A stretch of DNA of 15,612 nucleotides from JANWKA01 sp035533815 (GTDB lineage Bacteria; Bacteroidota; Bacteroidia; Chitinophagales; Chitinophagaceae), in NCBI GenBank assembly GCA_035533815.1, contig DATLTB010000131.1, forward strand, positions 1-15,612. The letters are read 5' to 3'. The notes beneath the pieces are model-generated. The model was not told where the DNA came from. It searched no databases and saw only the letters and a list, made by a program, of their open reading frames with translations. This document shows, piece after piece, positions 8,552 through 15,612 of the stretch; within the stretch, counting starts at the first letter, position 1; each line of letters opens with the position of its first letter. Made by a program: the position numbers and the translations under genes.

Positions 8552-10591
8552 ATGAGACAATTAATTTCCTGGGTTTTCGCCATTTTCCTGCTTAATCATT
8601 GCACTTCCGTCCTTGGACAGGGTGCAGAAGACGGCTGGATCCTGAAAACAGGTCATATCGATCCAGCTCATTACTATGGGGTTACCGTGGCCAATGGCAT
8701 GATCGGCATTGTTTCTTCAGCAGATCCGTTATCCGTAAAGGATGTGGTGTTGAACGGCGCCTACGACGATTATGGCCGGGGGCGGGTGAGCAATATCCTC
8801 AAAGTGTTTAATTTTGTGGACATGACCCTGGATGTGGACGGACAACGTATTAATTCCGGAAATATTACGCATTTGCGCCAGCAGTTGGACATGAAAACTG
8901 CGGTTTTTACCGAAACATTTGACTTTCAGGATAAGATCAGGGTAAGTTGTTCATACCTGGCACTACGGGAATTGCCTTATACCGGCATGGTGGATATAAC
9001 CATCTTGGCACTGAAAAAGGTAACCGTAACCCCGGCCAGCGTATTACAGGCACCTGATATGCTCCGGGATGTACAAAATTATTACAATGAGATAGACCGC
9101 CCAAAGGCCATCATACACCTCTTAACCTCAACTGCGAGAAGCCCGACAGGTAAACTCCTGATTGCAGCTTCTACCAGTTTTATTTTCCCTGAACAACAGG
9201 GCAGCCAGCCGGAAGTGATCCATGAGATGTGGGATAACAACATGCATAGCATGAAATTTCACAAAACACTCCAGGAAGGCCAAACCTACCATTTCAGTAT
9301 AGTCGGATCTGTCCTGTCTTCCGCCAATGACCATGATCCACTGAATGAAGCGGAAAGGCTTACTGTTTTTGCCGATCTGGAGGGAAGTAAAAGTCTTCTG
9401 GAAAGACACTTTGCTGCCTGGGACAGTCTCTGGAAAAGCGATATCCAGATTTCGGGCGATCCTCGGAGTCAGACCGCCATCCATGCTGTTCTTTATCACC
9501 TGTATTCCTTTGTGCGGAGCGGTTCAGATTATAGTATTTCCCCCATGGGGCTTTCGGGTCTTGGGTACAATGGGCATATTTTCTGGGATGCAGACCTTTG
9601 GATGTATCCTGGCATCCTGATGCTCCATCCCCGATTGGCTAAATCAATGATTGATTACAGGTATGACAGGCTGCCGGAAGCGCTGCACAATGCTTCCATC
9701 CATGGTTATAAAGGAGCCATGTATCCCTGGGAATCTGCGGCTTCCGGCAATGAAGAAACACCGGTCTGGGCACTGAGCGGTCCATTTGAACATCATATTA
9801 CGGCCTGTGTAGGTATCGCAGCCTGGAACTATTTCTGTGTCACCCGCGATACTCAGTGGCTCCGGGAAAAAGGATTTCCGATGCTGAAAGCCACCGCGGA
9901 TTTCTGGGTTTCGCGGGTTGAGCGGAACGGGCCGGGAAGGTATGACATCAATAATGTTGTTGCCGCTGATGAATGGGCTGAGAATATCGATAACGATGCA
10001 TTCACCAATGGGGCTGCCATCACCAACCTGAAAGATGCGGCTGATGCAGCCCGCCTGTTGGAATTGGCTCCTGATCCCGATTGGGAACTGGTAGCAGAAA
10101 ATATTCCTATATTGAAATTACCCGGAGCAATAACCAGTGAATATGCGGGCTATGATGGAAGGCTCATCAAGCAGGCTGATGTTAACCTGCTTGCCTATCC
10201 CCTGGGTTTAATCCGGGATACCGGACAGATTCGAAGGGATCTACTATATTATGAACCCCGGATAGGAAACGGACCCGCGATGAGCTATGCCGTCCTGAGC
10301 ATCCTGTATTCCCGGTTGGGAGACCCCCAAAGGGCATACTCCCTTTTTCAAAAAGCCTATCAGCCCAATGAAGTTCCGCCTTTCGGGGTACTGGCTGAAT
10401 CTGCAGGAGGAACCAATCCCTACTTTGCCACTTGTGCAGGAGGAATGCTGCAGTCCGTCCTGGATGGATTCGGAGGCCTCCAGATTACCCCAAACGGCAT
10501 TGAGCAGATTAAAACTAACCTACCGAAGATTTGGAAAAGACTTAAGATTACCGGAGTGGGTCCGGAAAAAAGGACATTTACCGTGAATTAG
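8552..10591 (+). CDS. exported GH65-family glycoside hydrolase (acid trehalase/PGGHG-like)
   Basis: This 679-residue protein has an N-terminal signal sequence (hydrophobic residues 5-22, likely cleavage near VLGQ), so it acts in the periplasm or outside. The N-terminal beta-sandwich is followed by an (alpha/alpha)6 barrel typical of GH65. Visible landmarks are GHIFWDADLWMYP at 341-353, the DEW triplet at 473-475 followed by NIDNDAFTN, KQADVNLLAYPL at 540-551, and VLAESAGGTN around Glu616. By family knowledge Glu474 fits the general acid. A second Glu near 616 is the pattern of the hydrolytic branch (yeast acid trehalase, vertebrate glucosylgalactosyl-hydroxylysine glucosidase) rather than of phosphorylases. 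Likely reaction: inverting hydrolysis of an alpha-glucosyl bond such as trehalose, kojibiose-type or glucosyl-galactose. Exact substrate is not determined. It starts 29 bases after the VCBS copy 2 gene and 36 bases before a trehalase, so it is probably co-transcribed with both. Confidence 0.85.
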   Translation: MRQLISWVFAIFLLNHCTSVLGQGAEDGWILKTGHIDPAHYYGVTVANGMIGIVSSADPLSVKDVVLNGAYDDYGRGRVSNILKVFNFVDMTLDVDGQRINSGNITHLRQQLDMKTAVFTETFDFQDKIRVSCSYLALRELPYTGMVDITILALKKVTVTPASVLQAPDMLRDVQNYYNEIDRPKAIIHLLTSTARSPTGKLLIAASTSFIFPEQQGSQPEVIHEMWDNNMHSMKFHKTLQEGQTYHFSIVGSVLSSANDHDPLNEAERLTVFADLEGSKSLLERHFAAWDSLWKSDIQISGDPRSQTAIHAVLYHLYSFVRSGSDYSISPMGLSGLGYNGHIFWDADLWMYPGILMLHPRLAKSMIDYRYDRLPEALHNASIHGYKGAMYPWESAASGNEETPVWALSGPFEHHITACVGIAAWNYFCVTRDTQWLREKGFPMLKATADFWVSRVERNGPGRYDINNVVAADEWAENIDNDAFTNGAAITNLKDAADAARLLELAPDPDWELVAENIPILKLPGAITSEYAGYDGRLIKQADVNLLAYPLGLIRDTGQIRRDLLYYEPRIGNGPAMSYAVLSILYSRLGDPQRAYSLFQKAYQPNEVPPFGVLAESAGGTNPYFATCAGGMLQSVLDGFGGLQITPNGIEQIKTNLPKIWKRLKITGVGPEKRTFTVN

Positions 10592-10627
10592 TCCAGGAAG
10601 GTAAAATATGATATTAATCTATAAGCG

Positions 10628-12196
10628 ATGAAAAAACGATGGCTTTTCCTGCTTCTTCCATTGATGATACCTGGCTTCCTGGCGGCTCAGCAGCTAACTC
10701 CCAGACAACTTTACGGGAGTCTATTCACCGCAGTGCAGATGAGTAATGTATTCCCGGACAATAAAACGTTCGTGGATTGCACGCCGAAGTCCGATCCTTC
10801 CCGTATAGTCATGGAATATTTGGGGATGAAAGACAAGCCTGGTTTTGACCTTCATCAATTTGTCCTGGATCATTTCAACCTTCCCCCTGACAATTCCAGT
10901 CACTACCGGACGGATACCAATGAAACCGTGAAAGCCCATATTAATGAGCTTTGGAATGTCCTTAGCCGGAATCCGGATACTAAGATTCCCTTTTCTTCCC
11001 TGCTTCCGTTGCCCTATTCCTATATTGTTCCGGGTGGCCGTTTCAGGGAAATCTATTATTGGGACTCCTATTTTACCATGCTGGGGCTGAAAGAAAGCGG
11101 AAGAGTGCACATGATCGAAAAAATGGTCATGAATTTTGCTTACCTGATTGATAAATATGGTTTCATCCCAAACGGAAACAGATCTTATTACCTCACCCGT
11201 TCCCAGCCACCATTTTTTTCTATGATGGTGGAATTGCTTGCACAAATTAAAGGCAGGTATATCTATGCCATTTATCAGCCAGCCCTGATCAGGGAATATC
11301 AGTTCTGGATGAAAGGGGCAAAATCGGTCAAACCCGGTGAAATGATCGGGCAGGTTGCCTGCATGCCCGGCGGGGAAATACTGAACAGGTACTGGGATGA
11401 AAGTAACCAGCCCAGGGAAGAATCATATCGGGAGGATATCATGGGAGCAAAATTATCCCCAGAACCTGCTGCAGAATATTACCGCAATATCCGGGCAGCT
11501 GCAGAATCCGGTATGGATTTCAGCAGCCGCTGGTTTAGGGACGGGAAAACACTTTCTTCAATCATTACCTTGGAAATTGTGCCGGTGGATTTGAATTGCC
11601 TGTTGTACCATCTGGAGAAAACCATCGCCAGGAGTTATGAAATCAGTGGTAACAAACAACTTGCCGGCATTTACCAGGATAAAGCACAAAAACGCCAAAA
11701 GGCCATTCAAAAATACTTCTGGAACAAGTCATTAGGTTTTTATACGGATTATGTATTGCGCACCGAAAAGCACTCGGTTCAGTTAACCCTGGCAGGCATG
11801 TTCCCGTTATTTTTCAAACTGGCTTCTCCTGAACAATCTGCCTTAGTCGCAAAAACCATCAGGAATAAATTCCTGAAAGCGGGTGGACTGGTCACTTCAC
11901 TGAAAACAACCGGACAGCAATGGGATGCCCCGAACGGCTGGGCTCCCCTGGAATATATTTCCATAGAAGGGTTGGACAATTACCCTGCTTCCAGGAACCT
12001 GGCCAGAGCTGCTGCACTGAATTGGATAAATCTGGGAGTTAAAGTGTATGGAAAAACCGGAAAGATGCTGGAAAAATATAATGTGGAAGATACCAGCCTG
12101 TCCGCAGGAGGCGGGGAATATCCGCTGCAGGATGGATTCGGTTGGACCAATGGAGTCATGTTAAAACTATTAGACCAGTTCAAAATATCCAAATAA
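10628..12196 (+). CDS. treA: periplasmic trehalase, GH37 family
   Basis: This 522-residue trehalase hydrolyses alpha,alpha-trehalose to two glucose units. Both family signatures are present: PGGRFREIYYWDSYF at residues 135-149 and QWDAPNGWAP at 431-440. By alignment to the E. coli enzyme (catalytic Asp312 and Glu496), Asp297 in GMDFSSRW is the general acid and Glu497 in GGGEYPLQDGFGWTNG the general base. A signal peptide (hydrophobic residues 4-20, cleavage near AAQ) places it in the periplasm, like TreA rather than cytosolic TreF. Its length is usual for the family and it looks intact. It is the last gene of the run that begins at 1772, and no clear hairpin-plus-T-tract terminator follows. 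With the neighbouring GH65 enzyme it gives the locus two independent enzymes able to act on trehalose-like bonds. The gene symbol is by family resemblance only. Confidence 0.95.
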   Translation: MKKRWLFLLLPLMIPGFLAAQQLTPRQLYGSLFTAVQMSNVFPDNKTFVDCTPKSDPSRIVMEYLGMKDKPGFDLHQFVLDHFNLPPDNSSHYRTDTNETVKAHINELWNVLSRNPDTKIPFSSLLPLPYSYIVPGGRFREIYYWDSYFTMLGLKESGRVHMIEKMVMNFAYLIDKYGFIPNGNRSYYLTRSQPPFFSMMVELLAQIKGRYIYAIYQPALIREYQFWMKGAKSVKPGEMIGQVACMPGGEILNRYWDESNQPREESYREDIMGAKLSPEPAAEYYRNIRAAAESGMDFSSRWFRDGKTLSSIITLEIVPVDLNCLLYHLEKTIARSYEISGNKQLAGIYQDKAQKRQKAIQKYFWNKSLGFYTDYVLRTEKHSVQLTLAGMFPLFFKLASPEQSALVAKTIRNKFLKAGGLVTSLKTTGQQWDAPNGWAPLEYISIEGLDNYPASRNLARAAALNWINLGVKVYGKTGKMLEKYNVEDTSLSAGGGEYPLQDGFGWTNGVMLKLLDQFKISK

Positions 12197-12362
12197 GGAT
12201 CCCTAAACAAAATCCGGTCCTCCTTTAATGGCCATCTTTCATTTACCCATTGCATTTTCAGGCATCCCTGGATTTTGAAGGATAACGTATAAATTTAATC
12301 ATATACCCCAATAAGAATTTAAAAACTTTGTCACTTTCCAAAAAGTCTGCTATTGGTTTCTT
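12197..12362. other. intergenic region after the trehalase gene
   Basis: This AT-rich spacer lies between the + strand trehalase stop and the - strand small hydrophobic ORFs, so the two sides converge. I see no good intrinsic terminator: AAGGA near 12196-12200 can pair with TCCTT near 12229 only through an internal loop, and no T-tract of the right kind follows. No RNA gene or repeat is recognised. Confidence 0.5.
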
Positions 12363-12473
12363 TTAAAGCCGCTGGTAAATTATTTTGCTGGTAAAATACC
12401 ATAAATATAAAAAGGTTATAGCCACAAAACCTGCAAATTTCAATAACCCAATAAGCGATAAAATGATTTCCAT
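12363..12473 (-). CDS. possible 36-residue hydrophobic ORF, or severed end of the upstream membrane protein
   Basis: On the - strand an ATG at 12473-12471 opens a 36-residue reading frame ending in TAA at 12365-12363. Its product (begins MEIILSLIGLLKF, ends IIYQRL) is one hydrophobic membrane-span-like segment followed by a basic tail. It is in the same frame as the 71-residue ORF that ends in TGA at 12506-12504, and the frame is open between them. It may therefore be the C-terminal third of that protein rather than a gene of its own. The strand is T-rich, so hydrophobic codons can arise by chance. I recognise no family. Confidence 0.2.
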   Translation of the reverse strand: MEIILSLIGLLKFAGFVAITFLYLWYFTSKIIYQRL

Positions 12474-12503
12474 TGGCCTGGGAATAAACCCACAATTTGC
12501 TAT

Positions 12504-12719
12504 TCAGGAATACGCCAGTGCCGGGAGAACAAAAATAAAGACACTAAAAAGCCCCATAGTGATTAAATAAGGAAATGAAATTAAAACTGTCGCAAGCACC
12601 TTTTTTGCCATTAGTCTTTTGGTGTCAAAAAACATCATGGGAATAAATACCACAAAAGTCACCACAGTCGCCCCGATGTAACCCATCAGTCCAAGATATA
12701 GGAGAAAAGTAGGAGGCAT
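12504..12719 (-). CDS. small hypothetical membrane protein, 71 residues
   Basis: A 71-residue ORF encodes two long hydrophobic stretches, about residues 5-31 and 41-69. A short charged loop (DTKRLMAKK, 32-40) separates them, as expected of a two-span inner-membrane protein. No family is recognised. No clear ribosome binding site precedes the ATG, which is common in Bacteroidota. The frame continues past the TGA stop into another hydrophobic segment (12503-12366), so the protein may originally have had three spans and about 117 residues. It lies 276 bases downstream of the PagL-like gene on the same strand; co-transcription is possible but not shown. Confidence 0.45.
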   Translation of the reverse strand: MPPTFLLYLGLMGYIGATVVTFVVFIPMMFFDTKRLMAKKVLATVLISFPYLITMGLFSVFIFVLPALAYS

Positions 12720-12995
12720 TTGTTTTAATCCAGGTGAAAGCTAAAAGTCCGAAGTTATGGTTTGTTTTAGGGAGAATGCCGGGATATTATTGATCTTTTT
12801 AATATCAATATATTAGTATAAATAATGTTTTCTTATCTGCTTCACTATCCATTCTTCCCTGCTTTTGTAGAAAACCCCCGAAAATGCAGGTGGTTTTAAT
12901 TTTCTTCACTCAAAAAAAGGAATTGTACCAATCTACAGGAAACGCCCAACCACGCGCAATCCTTGTTTAATGTGGGCAGGTCAGGTGATCCTAAT

Positions 12996-13583
12996 CTATT
13001 TGATCCGGGAAAGGCCAATTAAAAAATTGATAGTATTTATTCCTCCGTTGGGATATTTTAAATCTGCATTTGAAATATGACGAAGCCTCAGTTGCAGGTT
13101 TAAGAACAGGTTTTCCCGGGTTAATCTATGATAAAATCCTGTGGAGAAATTATCAGAAAAAATGAAACCCCTGGCCTCGTTAAACACATGCGCTGAAATA
13201 TAATGCGGCCCTGTACCCAGTTTCATATAAAAGTAATCCGCAGGTGAAATCTTCATAATCCTGCCAATACCAATATTGCACCCAAATTCAATATTTACAG
13301 CAAAATTATCGGAAACAAGATTGACCTGGGGTTCCAGATACCAGATAAAAAAATCCTTTTTATACTGTCTGTGAAACGCAAAATCAAATTCACCGGAAAA
13401 AAAAATTGGAGTATACTCCCCGTCAGGGTAAATCCCCAACCCAAACCCAGTAAAAAAACCAACGGATTTAAAATGCGCCAATGGGACCTGTGCCTGAGCG
13501 GTCCTGAATAGGAAAAGTGGAAAAAACAATAAAATTATCAATAACTTATTGGACCATCCGTTTTTTGCCATTGAAGGATTCAT
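12996..13583 (-). CDS. PagL-like lipid A deacylase / acyloxyacyl hydrolase family protein
   Basis: This 195-residue protein has a signal peptide (hydrophobic residues 13-26, cleavage near TAQA-QV). It is followed by alternating polar/hydrophobic strands typical of a small outer-membrane beta-barrel. Near the C-terminus RHISNADLKYPNGGIN (168-183) matches the PagL active-site segment H-x-S-N-A, giving His169 and Ser171. In Pseudomonas PagL a catalytic Glu lies 12 residues after the Ser; here that position is Asn183, so either another acidic residue completes the triad or activity differs. PagL removes the 3-O acyl chain of lipid A in the outer membrane; that role here is inferred from the motif. 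The start could also be Met5, which shortens the signal's N-region. The short final strand (FLIGLSRIK) fits a barrel ending at the outer membrane. It is transcribed away from the icmF-type gene. Confidence 0.75.
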   Translation of the reverse strand: MNPSMAKNGWSNKLLIILLFFPLFLFRTAQAQVPLAHFKSVGFFTGFGLGIYPDGEYTPIFFSGEFDFAFHRQYKKDFFIWYLEPQVNLVSDNFAVNIEFGCNIGIGRIMKISPADYFYMKLGTGPHYISAHVFNEARGFIFSDNFSTGFYHRLTRENLFLNLQLRLRHISNADLKYPNGGINTINFLIGLSRIK

Positions 13584-13760
13584 TGAAAATTAAAATACCC
13601 AATCATTTATATCCTTTTCTAAATTTACTGACTTGGTATAGTCTGATTAAAAGTAGGTGATTCCCCATTGCAAAGGTTGCCATTATTCAAGGTTATTTTC
13701 AAATATAGGGAACAGTTACTCCATTTGTTCTTTCAATGGGTGATTTCGCTGATTAAGTTT

Positions 13761-13790
13761 CAAAGATAGAATGATCAGCCATCAACTCAA
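13761..13790 (-). promoter_or_regulatory. candidate Bacteroidota promoter for the PagL-like gene
   Basis: Read on the - strand, TTG (13790-13788) is followed after exactly 19 bases by TATCTTTG (13768-13761). This matches the Bacteroides-type sigma-ABfr pattern (TTG near -33, TAnnTTTG near -7). Transcription would start near 13755 and leave a leader of about 170 bases before the ATG at 13583. A second -7-like TATATTTG (13707-13700) lies closer but lacks a properly spaced TTG. This is motif evidence only. Confidence 0.4.
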
Positions 13791-13892
13791 TTTTAATGAT
13801 TGCAATGAGTCAAGTTTAAGTCCTGGCATGCCTAATGCAAAACCTGGAATATCATTCTAAAAAACTTGTACCTGGCTTAAACCGATTACATG

Positions 13893-13900
13893 TATTTTTG
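13893..13900 (+). promoter_or_regulatory. candidate -7 box upstream of icmF-type gene
   Basis: TATTTTTG matches the TAnnTTTG -7 element of Bacteroidota promoters and ends 67 bases before the ATG at 13968. The nearest upstream TTG (13866-13868) is 24 bases away rather than about 19, so the -33 half is unsupported. One such match in an AT-rich spacer of this size can arise by chance. Confidence 0.28.
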
Positions 13901-13967
13901 GGGTCATAAAGTTTATCTGCCAGGATAAGTATTCTGGCTTAGCGATAAATGCCTCCATATTAGCATT

Positions 13968-15612
13968 ATGGGAATGTCTTTAACTCCTAAACTCCGGATT
14001 GTCACTGCCGCTGCCCTGTTTGACGGTCATGATGCAACCATCAATATCATGCGCAGGCTCATGCAGGGAATGGGGGCTGAAGTCATTCATCTGGGGCATA
14101 ACCGTTCTGCTGCAGAAATTGTGGATTGTGCAATCCAGGAAGATGCCCGGGCTATTGCCGTGACCTCATACCAGGGAGGTCACCTGGAATTTTTCAGGTA
14201 CCTGCATGATCTGTTAGTGGAAAAACAAAGCGGGCATATCCGGATTTTCGGTGGAGGAGGAGGAACAATCCTCCCTGCAGAGGCAGAAGAACTCCAGCGT
14301 TATGGTATTGAACGGATCTATTCTCCGGATGATGGGCGTAAAATGGGTTTGCAGGGAATGGTAGCAGATCTGATTAACCGTTGCGGCCCGGGAGCCCTGT
14401 CAACACCTGATAAAGATTATCATCTCCCCCTTAAACAGGAACAGCTGGGTATTGCCCGGGCCATTACCATCATTGAAAATGAATTGCCGGAGTCTGAAGA
14501 AATACAACGGCAGCTTTCCCAGAGAAAAAGTACGGTACCCATCATTGGCATCACCGGTCCGGGAGGTGCCGGTAAATCCACTTTGACTGACGAAATTATC
14601 CTGAGATTTCTCCAGCGCTTTCCCGATAAGTCACTTGCAGTGATTTCTGCGGATCCTTCCAGAAAAAAAACCGGAGGTGCCCTGTTGGGTGACCGGATAC
14701 GGATGAACGCCATTCATAATCCCAGGGCATATATGCGTTCCATGGCCACTCGGGAAAGTGGTCAATCAATGAGCAGCCATGTTCAGGAGGCAGTGAAAAT
14801 ATGCCAGAACGCAGGGTTTGACCTGATCTTCCTGGAAAGTACAGGTATCGGCCAAAATGATACGACCATGGCCAATTATTGTGATATCTGCATCTATGTA
14901 ATGACTCCGGAATACGGTTCCGCCTCACAACTGGAAAAAATAAATATGCTGGATTATGCCGATTTGGTTGTAGTCAATAAATATGAAAAATCCGGGTCTA
15001 AGGATGCTTTGCATGATGTCCGCAAACAATATAAAAGGAATCATTCCTTATGGGCCGCATTGGATATGGATTTACCGGTTGTCGGTACGATTGCCGCTCA
15101 GTTTAATGACAGTGGAGTCAATAACTTATTTGATTTTCTGCTCAAAATGATCAGCAACAAATGCGGAATCAGTTTTGGGGAAATCAGCCGCAATATAGTC
15201 AGGACAGTTCCAACCGATCAATCACTGATCATCCCACCTGCACGCGTACGATACCTTTCAGAGATCACGGAATCCTTAGCCAGGTATGACCTGTGGATCA
15301 AAGAGCAGGTGAATATCTCTTCCAAGCTTTACCGGATCAGGGGTACAACTGATATGATCAGGGAATCCGGAAACATCATTCCAGATTCCCTGAAACAGAT
15401 TATCCAGGGACTGGATCAAACCATGGATGCGGAATGCCGGAACTTGATCGAGCAATGGGACGAACTGGTTAAGCTGTATACTTCAGACAGTTACCAATTT
15501 GATGTACGGGGAAAAACCATTGACCTTCCCCTTCATTTTGAAAGCTTGTCCCATACCCGGATAAGCAAAATTGCACTTCCAAGATACAGTGACTGGGGTG
15601 ATCTGCTTCGCT
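13968..15612 (+). CDS. icmF: IcmF-type fused acyl-CoA mutase (B12 domain plus G-protein chaperone), 5' part
   Basis: The frame is open from ATG 13968 (or ATG 13974) to the window end, giving 548 codons of a protein whose family is usually about 1,100 residues. Residues 1-140 are a cobalamin-binding domain: DGH at 19-21 with the B12-ligand His21, HLGHNRS, and GGGGGT at 95-100. A MeaI/MeaB-type GTPase domain follows: Walker A GPGGAGKST at 197-205, ADPSRKKTGGALLGDRIRM at 228-246, ESTGIGQ at 290-296, and the base-specificity motif NKYE at 337-340 where NKxD is usual. The end (KIALPRYSDWGDLLR) is the linker just before the mutase barrel, which lies outside the window. IcmF interconverts isobutyryl-CoA and n-butyryl-CoA, or related acyl-CoAs, with adenosylcobalamin; the chaperone part gates cofactor loading with GTP. 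Exact substrate needs the missing half. The domain order (B12, G protein, mutase) separates it from ordinary methylmalonyl-CoA mutase. It is unrelated to the glycan genes upstream. Confidence 0.92.
   Translation, partial: MGMSLTPKLRIVTAAALFDGHDATINIMRRLMQGMGAEVIHLGHNRSAAEIVDCAIQEDARAIAVTSYQGGHLEFFRYLHDLLVEKQSGHIRIFGGGGGTILPAEAEELQRYGIERIYSPDDGRKMGLQGMVADLINRCGPGALSTPDKDYHLPLKQEQLGIARAITIIENELPESEEIQRQLSQRKSTVPIIGITGPGGAGKSTLTDEIILRFLQRFPDKSLAVISADPSRKKTGGALLGDRIRMNAIHNPRAYMRSMATRESGQSMSSHVQEAVKICQNAGFDLIFLESTGIGQNDTTMANYCDICIYVMTPEYGSASQLEKINMLDYADLVVVNKYEKSGSKDALHDVRKQYKRNHSLWAALDMDLPVVGTIAAQFNDSGVNNLFDFLLKMISNKCGISFGEISRNIVRTVPTDQSLIIPPARVRYLSEITESLARYDLWIKEQVNISSKLYRIRGTTDMIRESGNIIPDSLKQIIQGLDQTMDAECRNLIEQWDELVKLYTSDSYQFDVRGKTIDLPLHFESLSHTRISKIALPRYSDWGDLLR

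Larger units (their letters stand above)
13584..13967. other. divergent intergenic region between PagL-like and icmF-type genes
   Basis: These 384 AT-rich bases hold no convincing gene; the longest ATG-initiated frame I followed on the + strand (from 13771) is about 29 codons with no recognisable product. The region must contain start signals for both flanking genes, and promoter-like motifs for each direction are listed separately. I see no tRNA, strong hairpin or long repeat. Three CCTGG pentamers (13822, 13843, 13871) are unevenly spaced and probably chance. Confidence 0.6.

Noticed and set aside
12385..12570. 61-codon + strand ORF
   Set aside because: It is antisense to the more plausible hydrophobic - strand frames, is Lys/Ile-rich as expected from A-rich DNA, and resembles no known protein.
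12783..12806. Inverted repeat GATATTA / TAATATC with 10-base loop
   Set aside because: It is a 7-base-pair AT-only stem in AT-rich spacer with no T-tract in the useful orientation. Chance is sufficient, and it lies between two - strand genes where it explains nothing.
13822..13875. Three CCTGG pentamers as an operator array
   Set aside because: The spacings (21 and 28 bases) are irregular, the flanking bases differ and there is no dyad symmetry. Five-base matches are expected by chance.

Overview
The window looks like a chromosomal segment of a Bacteroidota bacterium, probably from the Chitinophagaceae/Sphingobacteriales side of the phylum. The reasons are a SusD/RagB-type outer-membrane lipoprotein, long VCBS/FG-GAP lipoproteins with ASPIC/UnbV domains, a PagL-like deacylase of the Bacteroidota kind, an IcmF-type fused acyl-CoA mutase, weak Shine-Dalgarno sequences and matches to the TTG-N19-TAnnTTTG promoter type. 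This assignment is inferred from protein character, not from a database search.

Region 1 (1-12196, all + strand) is the downstream part of a polysaccharide-utilization-like locus. It starts with susD; the susC partner is presumably just left of the window. A strong intrinsic terminator follows at 1692-1731. Then come two tandem paralogous surface-type lipoproteins of about 1,110-1,130 residues, each with two VCBS/FG-GAP propeller halves around an ASPIC/UnbV domain. A GH65-type enzyme of the acid trehalase/PGGHG branch and a periplasmic GH37 trehalase complete the series. The last four genes are separated by only 4-36 bases and probably form one transcription unit. Inference: SusC/SusD imports an alpha-glucoside, and the two exported glycosidases of unrelated families cleave it, with trehalose or a trehalose-containing or glucosyl-capped glycan as the leading candidate. 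The role of the VCBS/ASPIC lipoproteins is unknown. The second one carries an in-frame TAG at 6375-6377 where its paralogue has tryptophan, so it is a fresh pseudogene, a read-through gene or a sequencing error.

Region 2 (12197-13967) is AT-richer and looser. On the - strand it has one or two small hydrophobic ORFs (12363-12719, possibly one membrane protein split by TGA) and a 195-residue exported protein with the H-x-S-N-A motif of PagL/acyloxyacyl hydrolases (12996-13583). A 384-base divergent intergenic region (13584-13967) holds promoter-like motifs in both directions.

Region 3 (13968 to the end, + strand) is the first half of an icmF-type gene: an N-terminal B12-binding domain, a MeaI/MeaB-like G-protein chaperone domain and the linker before the mutase barrel. 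It is cut by the window edge at 15612. It is unrelated to the glycan locus and points to branched or short-chain acyl-CoA metabolism.

No tRNA, rRNA, CRISPR array, transposase or integrase was recognised. The most noteworthy points are the glycan locus pairing GH65 with GH37, and the single-codon interruption of the second VCBS lipoprotein.
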